Shown in pieces: positions 1 through 8,010 of a stretch of 64,000 bases of DNA. The translations under genes were made by a program, and so were the position numbers. Each line of letters opens with the position of its first letter. Position 1 is the stretch's first letter. The DNA comes from Malaciobacter molluscorum LMG 25693 (GTDB lineage Bacteria > Campylobacterota > Campylobacteria > Campylobacterales > Arcobacteraceae), in NCBI RefSeq assembly GCF_003544935.1, contig NZ_CP032098.1, positions 806,001 through 870,000 on the forward strand, in the 5' to 3' direction. The notes under the pieces were generated by a model. That model saw only the letters and a list, made by a program, of their open reading frames with translations. It searched no databases and had not been told where the DNA came from.

Positions 1-1238
1 ATTGGGATGTAAATGATTTTTATTTACAAGAAAAAAACTCTAAAAATGAAGGTGATATAAAAAATGATATAGAGAAAATTCTAAATGATGCTATTAATCT
101 TAGAATGGTATCAGATGTACCTGTAGGGGTATTTTTAAGTGGTGGTTATGATAGTTCTTTGGTAGCCTCTATATTGGCTAAAAAACAAGGAAAAAAAATC
201 AATACTTTTACTATAGGTTTTGATGATGAAAAATATAATGAAGCAAAACATGCTAAAACAATAGCTGAGTATCTTGGTACAAATCATACAGAATATTATA
301 TGAAAAATAGTGATATGTTAGATTTAGTAGAGAAATTGCCATTTTATTATGATGAACCTTTTGGTGATAGTTCTGCTCTTCCTACTATGATAGTATCTAA
401 AATAGCAAAAAAAACTGTAACAGTTGCATTAAGTGCAGATGGTGGAGATGAAGCTTTTTGTGGATATAGCAAATACTTTTTTCTTAATAAATTTCAAAAT
501 ATATTTTCAAATAGTTTTAAAAGAGAAGTATTAAAAACAGGATTAAACCTCTTTAGTGCAGATAGTGTTGAATATATAAATGAAAAACTGCCTAAAAATT
601 TAAAACAAACAAATATTAAAGATAAATATACTAAATTTCAAAGAGCTATAAATAGTGATAGTTTGGAAGAGATGTTTGAAAATGCAAGTAGTTATGTAGA
701 TAAGAAAGAAATAAAGAAGTTTTTATCTATAAGTAAAAATGAGAAATTATTTAAAAAATGGCAAAATATAGGAAATATTGAGTTTCTAAATCAGATGATG
801 GCTATTGATTATAAACTCTTTATGAATGATGATGTTCTTACTAAAGTTGACCGTGCTACTATGAGTGTGAGTCTAGAAGGAAGAGAACCCTTACTTGACC
901 ATAGAATTATAGAGTATATGGCAAGAGTTCCTTTAAATATAAAATATAAAAATAATCAAGGAAAATATATATTAAGACAAGTACTTTATAAATATCTTCC
1001 AAAAGATATGGTTGATAAACCTAAGTCAGGATTTCAAATACCTCTTAATGAATGGCTTAGAAAAGAATTAAAACCTTTAGTAATAAAGTATTTAGATAAT
1101 ACTAAACTCAATGAAGATATTTTTAATATAAAAGAAATAAATCTTTTAAAGAAAAAATTTTTTGCTGGAGTTGATGTAGGTACAACTATATGGTTTATTT
1201 TAATGTATCAAATGTGGAAGGAAAAATGGTTTGACTAA
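1..1238 (+). CDS. asnB: asparagine synthase (glutamine-hydrolysing) family, 5' end missing
   Basis: The reading frame is open to the window edge, so the gene starts upstream; only the synthetase half and a short linker are present, and the N-terminal glutamine amidotransferase domain is not visible. The PP-loop (SGGYDSS) that binds ATP is clear, followed by the family motifs SADGGDE and LTKVDRATM and a C-terminal LEGREPLLDHR stretch. The family makes an acyl-adenylate and amidates a carboxylate with ammonia from glutamine. Next to glycosyltransferase and sugar-modifying genes it more likely amidates a sugar or serves polysaccharide synthesis (WbpS-like) than general asparagine supply; that is inference from context. 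It overlaps the next gene by 8 bases, so the two are co-translated. Confidence 0.9.
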   Translation, partial: WDVNDFYLQEKNSKNEGDIKNDIEKILNDAINLRMVSDVPVGVFLSGGYDSSLVASILAKKQGKKINTFTIGFDDEKYNEAKHAKTIAEYLGTNHTEYYMKNSDMLDLVEKLPFYYDEPFGDSSALPTMIVSKIAKKTVTVALSADGGDEAFCGYSKYFFLNKFQNIFSNSFKREVLKTGLNLFSADSVEYINEKLPKNLKQTNIKDKYTKFQRAINSDSLEEMFENASSYVDKKEIKKFLSISKNEKLFKKWQNIGNIEFLNQMMAIDYKLFMNDDVLTKVDRATMSVSLEGREPLLDHRIIEYMARVPLNIKYKNNQGKYILRQVLYKYLPKDMVDKPKSGFQIPLNEWLRKELKPLVIKYLDNTKLNEDIFNIKEINLLKKKFFAGVDVGTTIWFILMYQMWKEKWFD

Positions 1239-2343
1239 AAAAATATTATTTGTAATAAATGTTGATTGGTTTTTTATATCTCATAGATTACCAATAGCAA
1301 TTGAAGCAATGAAAAAAGGCTATGAAGTTAATCTTGCTTGCTCAATAACAGACAAAAAAGAGTATTTAGAAAGTCTTGGAATAATTGTTCATCCCTTAAA
1401 ATTATCTCGAAGTGGAACAAGTATTTTATCTGAAATAAGTATTTTTATCAAAATTTATAAATTATTAAAAGATCTCTCATCAGATATTACACATTTTGTG
1501 ACAATCAAACCTGTACTTTATGGTGGCATTGTATCAAGATTTTTAAATTTAAATAAAAAAGTATTCTCTATTTCTGGATTAGGTTTTATATTTATTAATC
1601 AAGGATTAAAAGCATCACTTGTAAGAAGTGTAGTAAAACTAATGTATAAAGTTGCATTAAAAGGTAAGAACTCACATGTTATAGTTCAAAATCCAGATGA
1701 TAAAAAAATAGTAAATTCTTTAGTTAAACAACCTATTTCATTGATAAGAGGTTCTGGCGTAGATTTAAATAAGTATAAATATAAAGGAGAGAATAATACT
1801 GAAGATATTAAAATTTCAATGGCTTGTAGATTATTAAAAGATAAGGGAGTTTTTGAATATATTGAAGCCGCAAAAATTATAAAACAAAAGTTGCCAAATG
1901 TTAATTTTGAACTTTTTGGAGATATAGATATTCATAATCCTGCAAGTTTAACTCCTACAGATATAGAAAATATAAAAAGTGATGGATTTGTAAAAGTATA
2001 TGGATTTATTAATAATATATCTGAAGTATTTAGTGAATCAAATATAGTAGTATTACCTTCATATAGAGAAGGATTACCTAAAGTTCTTATTGAAGCTGCA
2101 GCTTGTGGTAGAGCTGTAGTAACAACTGATGTTACAGGATGTAGAGATGCAATAGAGCCAAATAAAACTGGACTTTTATGTAAAGTAAAAGATGCAAAAT
2201 CATTAGCTGAAAATATAGAAAAATTAATAAAAGATAAAGAACTCAGAAATAGTATGGGAAAAGAAGGAAGATTATTAGCTCAAAAAGAGTTTGATATAAA
2301 TATAGTCGTTAAAAAACATTTTGAAATATATGAGGGTAAATGA
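1231..2343 (+). CDS. glycosyltransferase family 4 (GT-B)
   Basis: The predicted 370-residue enzyme has the GT-B layout of family 4: an N-terminal Rossmann half beginning KKILFVINVDW, and a C-terminal nucleotide-sugar half with the E-x7-E motif in SYREGLPKVLIEAAACG followed by VVTTDVTGCRDAI. It probably adds a hexose or N-acetylated sugar to the growing lipid-linked O-antigen or capsule unit on the cytoplasmic face of the inner membrane. The start is TTG and lies inside the end of the asparagine-synthase gene; its stop overlaps the next gene by 4 bases. The arrangement GT4, epimerase, WbpL-like, WbpM-like recalls the wbpU-V-L-M block of Pseudomonas O-antigen loci. Donor and acceptor sugars cannot be read from sequence. 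Confidence 0.88.
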   Translation: MTKKILFVINVDWFFISHRLPIAIEAMKKGYEVNLACSITDKKEYLESLGIIVHPLKLSRSGTSILSEISIFIKIYKLLKDLSSDITHFVTIKPVLYGGIVSRFLNLNKKVFSISGLGFIFINQGLKASLVRSVVKLMYKVALKGKNSHVIVQNPDDKKIVNSLVKQPISLIRGSGVDLNKYKYKGENNTEDIKISMACRLLKDKGVFEYIEAAKIIKQKLPNVNFELFGDIDIHNPASLTPTDIENIKSDGFVKVYGFINNISEVFSESNIVVLPSYREGLPKVLIEAAACGRAVVTTDVTGCRDAIEPNKTGLLCKVKDAKSLAENIEKLIKDKELRNSMGKEGRLLAQKEFDINIVVKKHFEIYEGK

Positions 2344-3200
2344 TGAAGAAACTTCTAATCACAGGCTCATCAGGTTTTATTGGAAGCTACTTTATAAATA
2401 AGTATAAAAAAGATTATCATATAAAAACTTTTAGTTTTAGAAATAATGATATTAATTCTTTAGATTGTAGTGAAATTGATGTAGTTGTTCATTTATCTGC
2501 ATTAGTTCATCAAATGGGTGGAGCTACTATTGATGAGTATGAAAAAATAAATGTAATACAAACTCTAAAACTTGCAAATAAAGCAAAGCAGTCGGGAATA
2601 AAACATTTTATTTTTATGAGTACTGTTAAAGTTTATGGAGAAGAAACAAGTAATTGTTATAAGCAAGATACTTTATGTAATCCAGTTGATGAATATGGAG
2701 TAAGTAAATTAAAAGTAGAAAATGAATTATTAAAACTTCAAGATGAAAACTTTAAAGTAAGCATCATTAGAACTCCTATTGTTTATGGTTATGGTGTAAA
2801 AGCAAATATCAAATCTCTTGTAAGTTTAGTAAATAAAGTACCTATTTTACCACTTGGTAAAATTAAAAATAGTAGAACTATGATTTATATAGGGAATTTG
2901 TGTTTTTTTATAGATGAAATAATAAAGCAAAAAAAAGAAGGTACTTTTTTAGTAGGAGATGATGAGTCTTTAAGTACTACAAAATTATGTGAAGAGATAG
3001 CAAAATCATTAAATAAAAATGTTTGGCTGATAAAAGTACCATTTTTTGAAAGTTTATTAAAACTACTTAAGCCATCATTTCATAAAAGACTTTATAAAAG
3101 TTTAGAAGTTGATAACAGTGAGACAAAAAAGAGACTTAAAGTTGAGTTACCATATAATACAGCTGATGGAATACGATATATGATAAAAGGTGAAAAATAG
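2340..3200 (+). CDS. NAD-dependent sugar epimerase/dehydratase (WbpV/GalE-like)
   Basis: This is an extended short-chain dehydrogenase. The glycine-rich nucleotide site TGSSGFIG is at residues 8-15 and the catalytic Tyr-x3-Lys pair is Y119/K123 in EYGVSK, with the serine/threonine of MSTVKVYGE upstream. At 286 residues it is shorter than GalE (about 340) and close to the WbpV/WbpK type, which act on UDP-N-acetyl amino sugars such as UDP-QuiNAc or UDP-FucNAc. It therefore probably makes the sugar that the next gene's product transfers to undecaprenyl phosphate. It overlaps the upstream gene by 4 bases and sits 5 bases before the downstream one. Whether it is a C4-epimerase or a reductase is not decided by these motifs. 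Confidence 0.85.
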   Translation: MMKKLLITGSSGFIGSYFINKYKKDYHIKTFSFRNNDINSLDCSEIDVVVHLSALVHQMGGATIDEYEKINVIQTLKLANKAKQSGIKHFIFMSTVKVYGEETSNCYKQDTLCNPVDEYGVSKLKVENELLKLQDENFKVSIIRTPIVYGYGVKANIKSLVSLVNKVPILPLGKIKNSRTMIYIGNLCFFIDEIIKQKKEGTFLVGDDESLSTTKLCEEIAKSLNKNVWLIKVPFFESLLKLLKPSFHKRLYKSLEVDNSETKKRLKVELPYNTADGIRYMIKGEK

Positions 3201-3205
3201 AATTT

Positions 3206-4168
3206 ATGATTTATTTAGGATTATTTATATTATCTTTTGTGTTGACTTATTTGATTAAGAATTTTTATATCAAAAAGTCACTTGTTGCACAAGTAAATGA
3301 GAGAAGTTCTCATACTACTCCAACTCCTCATGGTGGTGGTATTGCAATTGCTATTTGTTGGTTTATTGGGCTTTTTATTTTATATTTTGAAAATAGTATA
3401 GATACAAGTCTTTTTTATTCACTTTTAGTAGGTATTATCATCTCTTTTGTTAGTTTTTTTGATGATTTATTTGAGTTAAGTCCTAAATTAAGACTTTTTG
3501 TTCAAGCTTTAGTTGCAGTATTAGGTATTTATTTTCTTGGTGGATTTAATAGTTTAGATTTTGGATTATTTAGTATAGAAAATCAAATTTTTACGAATAT
3601 TTTTGCTTTTTTTATGATTATATGGTTTATAAATCTTTATAATTTTCTTGATGGTATTGATGGGTATGCAGGAAGTGAAGCCATATTTTTAGCACTTGCA
3701 GGATTTGTATTGTTTGCAGATAGTCACTTTTTAGTAATTGTTGCTTGTGTTGCAGGATTTTTAATATTAAATTGGCATAAAGCAAAGATATTTATGGGTG
3801 ATGTTGGAAGTACTCTTTTGGGATATAATGTTGCTATTTTTACAATATATTACTCAAATTATGAGAGTTCAAATTTTTGGGTTTGGATAATTTTGTTTTC
3901 TCTTTTTTGGTTTGATGCAACTTTTACTCTTATTAGAAGAAAATTAAATAAAGAAAAACTATCTCAAGCACATAAAAAACATGCATATCAAAGACTTCAT
4001 CAATCAGGATGGAAACATGATAAGATTGTAATAGCTTCTATTTTTGTAAATATATTACTTTTTGGATTAATTTTTTCTATATCTAATGTTTTTATTTCTT
4101 TTATATTTGCTATGATTATGTTATATGCTATTATGAAATATATAGATAAACGAAAGGCTTTTAATTAA
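3206..4168 (+). CDS. WbpL/WecA-like undecaprenyl-phosphate sugar-1-phosphate transferase
   Basis: A 320-residue polytopic membrane enzyme of the MraY/WecA superfamily, which starts glycan assembly by moving a sugar-1-phosphate (GlcNAc or FucNAc type) onto undecaprenyl phosphate. Visible motifs are HGGG near residue 42, the metal-binding DD pair at 86-87, NFLDGIDG at 146-153, MGDVGS at 197-202 and the basic loop HAYQRLHQSGW from 259, all in the expected order between hydrophobic segments. The start ATG follows the epimerase by 5 bases and the stop overlaps the ATG of the 4,6-dehydratase gene. Its presence supports a Wzx/Wzy-type or ABC-type O-antigen route in this organism. Confidence 0.92.
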   Translation: MIYLGLFILSFVLTYLIKNFYIKKSLVAQVNERSSHTTPTPHGGGIAIAICWFIGLFILYFENSIDTSLFYSLLVGIIISFVSFFDDLFELSPKLRLFVQALVAVLGIYFLGGFNSLDFGLFSIENQIFTNIFAFFMIIWFINLYNFLDGIDGYAGSEAIFLALAGFVLFADSHFLVIVACVAGFLILNWHKAKIFMGDVGSTLLGYNVAIFTIYYSNYESSNFWVWIILFSLFWFDATFTLIRRKLNKEKLSQAHKKHAYQRLHQSGWKHDKIVIASIFVNILLFGLIFSISNVFISFIFAMIMLYAIMKYIDKRKAFN

Positions 4169-5895
4169 TGTTTAGTATTGATAAGAGAGTTTTAAATTTC
4201 TTTGTTATTTTGATATTGTCTTTTATTACATTTTGGTGGACTTTTTTTATATTTCATCTTCCTTTTTCTTATGATGTAATTCTTGGTGTTATTTGTGTTA
4301 GGCTTATTGCCTCACTTTTAATATTTAAAGATTTTTCATTATCTTGGAGTAAAGCAACACAAAAAACTTTTTTGATGAAAAGTATAGTATATATTGTAGC
4401 TTTTATAGTTTATATGCCTTTTTATTATGGAAATTATAGACTTGCTTTTATGGCATCAGAGCTTGCATTTTATCTTTTTGCTATAAATTTTTCTATGTAT
4501 GCGTACTATTATTTTATCAATAGATGTAAAATAGATAAGACGAAAGTTGTTGTTATTTATGGAGCAGGAAAAGCTGGAATTAAACTTGAAGAAGAGTTTA
4601 GAAATAGTGAATATAAAATAAAGTATTTTGTAGATGATGAAAAAATTTTACAAAAAAGAACAATTGATGCAATTCCTATTCTTTCAAAAAAAGTTTTAAA
4701 AAGAAAAATGGCCAATGAAAAGTATGATTTACTTGTAATTGCAATGCCTAGTGCCCCTAAAGAAAGAATAAAAGAGATTTATAACAGTTTAAGTGATTTT
4801 TTTAAAGAAATTAGAGTTTTACCTTCTCTTGAGGAGATACTTGAAAATAAAGATTTTAGTTCTCAACTAAAAGATATAACAGTAGAAGACCTGCTTGCTA
4901 GACATCCACAAGATTTAGATAAGCAAAAAATACAAGATTTTATAAAAGACAAAGTTGTATTAATCACAGGAGCTGGTGGAAGTATTGGTAGTGAAATAAG
5001 CAGACAATGTAAAAAATATGGAGCAAAGCAGTTAATCCTTTTAGATCATAGTGAATTTAACTTATATAAAATCACAGAAGAGTTAGGTTGTTCTTTTGTA
5101 ATTCCTGTCATGCAAACAGTAAGAAATTTAGGCTTTGTTGAAAACACTTTTAAAAAGTACAAACCGCAAATTGTTATTCATGCAGCTGCATATAAGCATG
5201 TACCATTAGTAGAAGAAAATGTAATTGAAGGTATATCAAATAACATTATGGGTACAAAAAATTGTATTGATTTATCTATTAAATATGAAGTAGAAAAGTT
5301 TGTACTTATTTCAACTGATAAAGCAGTAAGACCTACAAATGTTATGGGAACAACTAAACGTATTTGTGAACTTTATGCTCAAAATGTAAAATCAAATAAA
5401 ACAGAAATTGTTGCAGTAAGATTTGGAAATGTACTTGGAAGTAGTGGAAGTGTTATTCCTAAATTTAAATCACAAATACAAAATGGTGGACCAATTACTG
5501 TAACGCATCCTGATATCACAAGATACTTTATGCTTATTCCTGAAGCTTGTGAATTAGTGCTACAAGCTGCAAGTATAGGAAAAGGCGGTGAGATATTTAT
5601 TCTTGATATGGGGGAACCTGTAAAAATTGTAGATTTAGCTAAAAAGATGATAACGCTAAGTGGAAATGACGATATAAAAATAGAGTTTTGTGGTCTAAGA
5701 GCTGGTGAAAAACTTTATGAAGAACTTCTTATTAATGATAGTGATAAAAAAACAGATTATGATTCTATTATGGTTGCCAAACCAACACCTTACGAAATTG
5801 ATAAATTAAATGATGATATAAATGAACTTTTAGTTTGTAAAGATAAGATAAAAAAACTAAAAGAGATAGTTCCCGAATTTACTCACAAAGCATAA
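4168..5895 (+). CDS. UDP-N-acetylglucosamine 4,6-dehydratase (WbpM/PglF family)
   Basis: A 575-residue membrane-anchored nucleotide-sugar dehydratase. Four hydrophobic segments fill residues about 8-115, then come a first Rossmann motif (GAGKAG, 132-137) and a second, catalytic SDR domain with TGAGGSIG at 267-274. The catalytic region has STDK at 382-385 and M393-x3-K397 where other SDRs have Tyr-x3-Lys, the known Ser/Thr-Met-Lys variant of WbpM, PglF and FlaA1. The enzyme converts UDP-GlcNAc to the 4-keto-6-deoxy sugar used for QuiNAc, FucNAc or diNAc-bacillosamine. It is the last gene of the cluster and is followed at once by a strong hairpin terminator. A role in protein glycosylation (PglF) instead of O-antigen is possible. 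Confidence 0.93.
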   Translation: MFSIDKRVLNFFVILILSFITFWWTFFIFHLPFSYDVILGVICVRLIASLLIFKDFSLSWSKATQKTFLMKSIVYIVAFIVYMPFYYGNYRLAFMASELAFYLFAINFSMYAYYYFINRCKIDKTKVVVIYGAGKAGIKLEEEFRNSEYKIKYFVDDEKILQKRTIDAIPILSKKVLKRKMANEKYDLLVIAMPSAPKERIKEIYNSLSDFFKEIRVLPSLEEILENKDFSSQLKDITVEDLLARHPQDLDKQKIQDFIKDKVVLITGAGGSIGSEISRQCKKYGAKQLILLDHSEFNLYKITEELGCSFVIPVMQTVRNLGFVENTFKKYKPQIVIHAAAYKHVPLVEENVIEGISNNIMGTKNCIDLSIKYEVEKFVLISTDKAVRPTNVMGTTKRICELYAQNVKSNKTEIVAVRFGNVLGSSGSVIPKFKSQIQNGGPITVTHPDITRYFMLIPEACELVLQAASIGKGGEIFILDMGEPVKIVDLAKKMITLSGNDDIKIEFCGLRAGEKLYEELLINDSDKKTDYDSIMVAKPTPYEIDKLNDDINELLVCKDKIKKLKEIVPEFTHKA

Positions 5896-5898
5896 TTT

Positions 5899-5927
5899 AA
5901 AAGTGCGAATAAAATCGCACTTTTTTT
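5899..5927 (+). terminator. rho-independent terminator of the polysaccharide cluster
   Basis: An 8-bp perfect stem (AAGTGCGA / TCGCACTT) with a 6-base loop is followed directly by a run of seven T. It starts 5 bases after the dehydratase stop codon. Confidence 0.9.
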
Positions 5928-6004
5928 ACTATTAAATACTTTCAGCCTTCAACAAGTCAAATTTAGATAAAATCACCCATAATTATAGAACAAAAAGGAA
6001 ATAG

Positions 6005-7108
6005 ATGGGATTAGGTGTAGGTATAGTAGGACTTCCAAATGTAGGTAAAAGTACAACATTCAACGCATTAACTAAAGCACAAAATGCAGAAGCACAAAAC
6101 TATCCATTTTGTACAATTGAACCAAATAAAGCAATTGTTCCAGTACCAGATAAAAGATTAGATGAGTTAGCAAAAATTGTTAATCCAGATAAAATTCAAC
6201 ACTCAACAATTGATTTTGTAGATATTGCAGGTCTTGTAAGAGGTGCAAGTAAAGGTGAAGGACTTGGAAACCAGTTCTTATCAAATATTAGAGAAGTTGA
6301 AGTTATTTTACATATGGTAAGATGTTTCGAAGATGGAAATATTACTCATGTGGAAGGTGATGTAAATCCTATTAGAGATATTGAAATCATAGAAACAGAA
6401 CTTATTTATGCTGATATAACTCAAATTGAGAAAAAAATAGATAGATTAAAAAGACAAGCAAAAGGTTCAAAAGAAGCAGCTGCACAATTAAATATTTCAG
6501 AAGCATTACTTGCTCATCTTTCAGAATTACAACCAGTAAAAACTTTTGAAGATATTGAAAATGAACATTTTATTACTTTAGATAAAGAGCTTAGATTTTT
6601 ATCTAATAAAGATGTTATTTATGGTGCAAATGTTGATGAGGATTCTTTAGCTGATGGTGGAAATAAATATGTTGATGAACTTAAAGCTCATGCAGCTTCG
6701 GTTGGTGCTGATGTTATTATGTTATGTGCAAAAATTGAAGAAGAGTTAGTTGGTCTTGAAGATGATGAAGCAAAAGAGTTTTTAACTGATTTAGGTGTAC
6801 AAGAGTCTGGATTAGAGCAAATAATTCATACTGCTTTTGATAAATTAGGATTACAATCATATTTTACAGCAGGAAAAGTAGAAGTTAGAGCATGGACAAT
6901 TAAGAAAAATACAAAAGCTCCACAAGCTGCAGCAGTAATTCATAATGATTTTGAAAAAGGGTTTATTAAAGCTGAGGTTATTTCATATGATGATTTTGTA
7001 AACTTAGGTGGAGAGTCTAAGTGTAAAGAAGCAGGTAAATTAAGACTTGAAGGTAAAGATTACATTGTTCAAGATGGTGATGTAATGCACTTTAGGTTCA
7101 ATGTTTAA
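6005..7108 (+). CDS. ychF: YchF/Obg-family ribosome-binding ATPase
   Basis: Full-length YchF (367 residues; E. coli 363). The P-loop GLPNVGKST is at residues 7-15 and the switch motif DIAGLVRGASKGEG follows. The base-recognition motif reads NVDE, not NKxD, which is the YchF hallmark that lets it use ATP rather than GTP. The C-terminal TGS domain is evident from FTAGKVEVRAWTIKK onward. YchF binds ribosomes and has been linked to oxidative-stress responses. The ATG is preceded by AAAAAGGA and a TAAAAT-type -10 element about 35 bases upstream, and a terminator separates it from the polysaccharide cluster, so it is its own transcription unit. Confidence 0.96.
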   Translation: MGLGVGIVGLPNVGKSTTFNALTKAQNAEAQNYPFCTIEPNKAIVPVPDKRLDELAKIVNPDKIQHSTIDFVDIAGLVRGASKGEGLGNQFLSNIREVEVILHMVRCFEDGNITHVEGDVNPIRDIEIIETELIYADITQIEKKIDRLKRQAKGSKEAAAQLNISEALLAHLSELQPVKTFEDIENEHFITLDKELRFLSNKDVIYGANVDEDSLADGGNKYVDELKAHAASVGADVIMLCAKIEEELVGLEDDEAKEFLTDLGVQESGLEQIIHTAFDKLGLQSYFTAGKVEVRAWTIKKNTKAPQAAAVIHNDFEKGFIKAEVISYDDFVNLGGESKCKEAGKLRLEGKDYIVQDGDVMHFRFNV

Positions 7109-7165
7109 TTTTAAGTAGATATAACATAAGTTATAATCAATGTATAAATAAAGTAGGAGTTTCAA

Positions 7166-7987
7166 GTGTCGCAAAATATTTTAGAAAAAATTGAATCATT
7201 ACCACCTTTACCAAAGACAATTACAGAAATTGAAGAGTTTAGACAAAAAAGTGAAAAAGATCCATTTGAATTATTAAAGATAATAGAGAAGGATGCACTT
7301 ATTATTTCAACTTTATTAAAAGTTTCAAACTCTGCTATGTTTGGATTTAGAAGTAAGGTTGAAACTCCAAGTAGGGCAATAAATCTTTTGGGAATTAACT
7401 TTACAATATCAATTGCAATTGGTGGCACTGTTCAGAATTTATTGAAAGCAAACTTGTCTGCATATGGAATAAATAGCGATGACTTTATGAAAATATCAAA
7501 TATGTCAACAACTCTTGCAAACTTATGGTTAGGTAAAGTATCTTATGATTTAAAAGAAGAATTAATCCTTCCTGCACTTTTACAAGAAGCTGGAAAGTTT
7601 GTAATTGCAGATATTTTAGAACTTGAAAATAAAACACCTGAATTTAAGACTTTATTACATGATGGATATTCAACTGCACAAGCAGAAAAAGAGATTATAG
7701 GAATAACTACATCTCAAGTTACTGCTCAAATATTCAAACATTGGAAATTGAGCGAAAATCTTATTAACTCTATTGAATATGTAGATGATATTTCAAATGT
7801 ACCAGATGAGTATAAACAAAAAGCACAAATATTAGATGTAATTAAAACAGCTTGTGAAGTCACAGATCCCTTAAGCGATGATAAAATAGGAAAAGCAGTT
7901 AATAAAGCAAAAGCTTACTCTTTAGATGAAAAATATTTACTAGATGCAATAGAAAAACTTCAAGATAGACTTCTTGATGAACAATAA
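7166..7987 (+). CDS. HDOD-domain signalling protein
   Basis: A 273-residue protein made almost entirely of one HDOD domain, a catalytically dead relative of HD hydrolases found in signalling proteins. Typical features are the opening EKIESLPPLPKTITEI, the block LLKIIEKDALIISTLLKVSNSAMFG (seen as overlapping short motifs), and the GINFTISIAIG helix. There is no GGDEF or EAL domain attached. HDOD proteins often link c-di-GMP or phosphorelay signals to motility or stress, but the partner here is unknown. The start is GTG at 7166 with TAGGAG eight bases upstream. It stands alone between ychF and a convergent gene, separated from that gene by a short hairpin. Confidence 0.85.
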   Translation: MSQNILEKIESLPPLPKTITEIEEFRQKSEKDPFELLKIIEKDALIISTLLKVSNSAMFGFRSKVETPSRAINLLGINFTISIAIGGTVQNLLKANLSAYGINSDDFMKISNMSTTLANLWLGKVSYDLKEELILPALLQEAGKFVIADILELENKTPEFKTLLHDGYSTAQAEKEIIGITTSQVTAQIFKHWKLSENLINSIEYVDDISNVPDEYKQKAQILDVIKTACEVTDPLSDDKIGKAVNKAKAYSLDEKYLLDAIEKLQDRLLDEQ

Positions 7988-7988
7988 T

Positions 7989-8010
7989 AATTAAGAGTTA
8001 CCTCTTAATT
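7989..8010. terminator. bidirectional hairpin between convergent genes
   Basis: A perfect 9-bp stem (AATTAAGAG / CTCTTAATT) with loop TTAC lies between the HDOD gene and the convergent degenerate GGDEF gene and includes the latter's stop codon. There is no long T run, so termination strength is uncertain. Confidence 0.6.
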
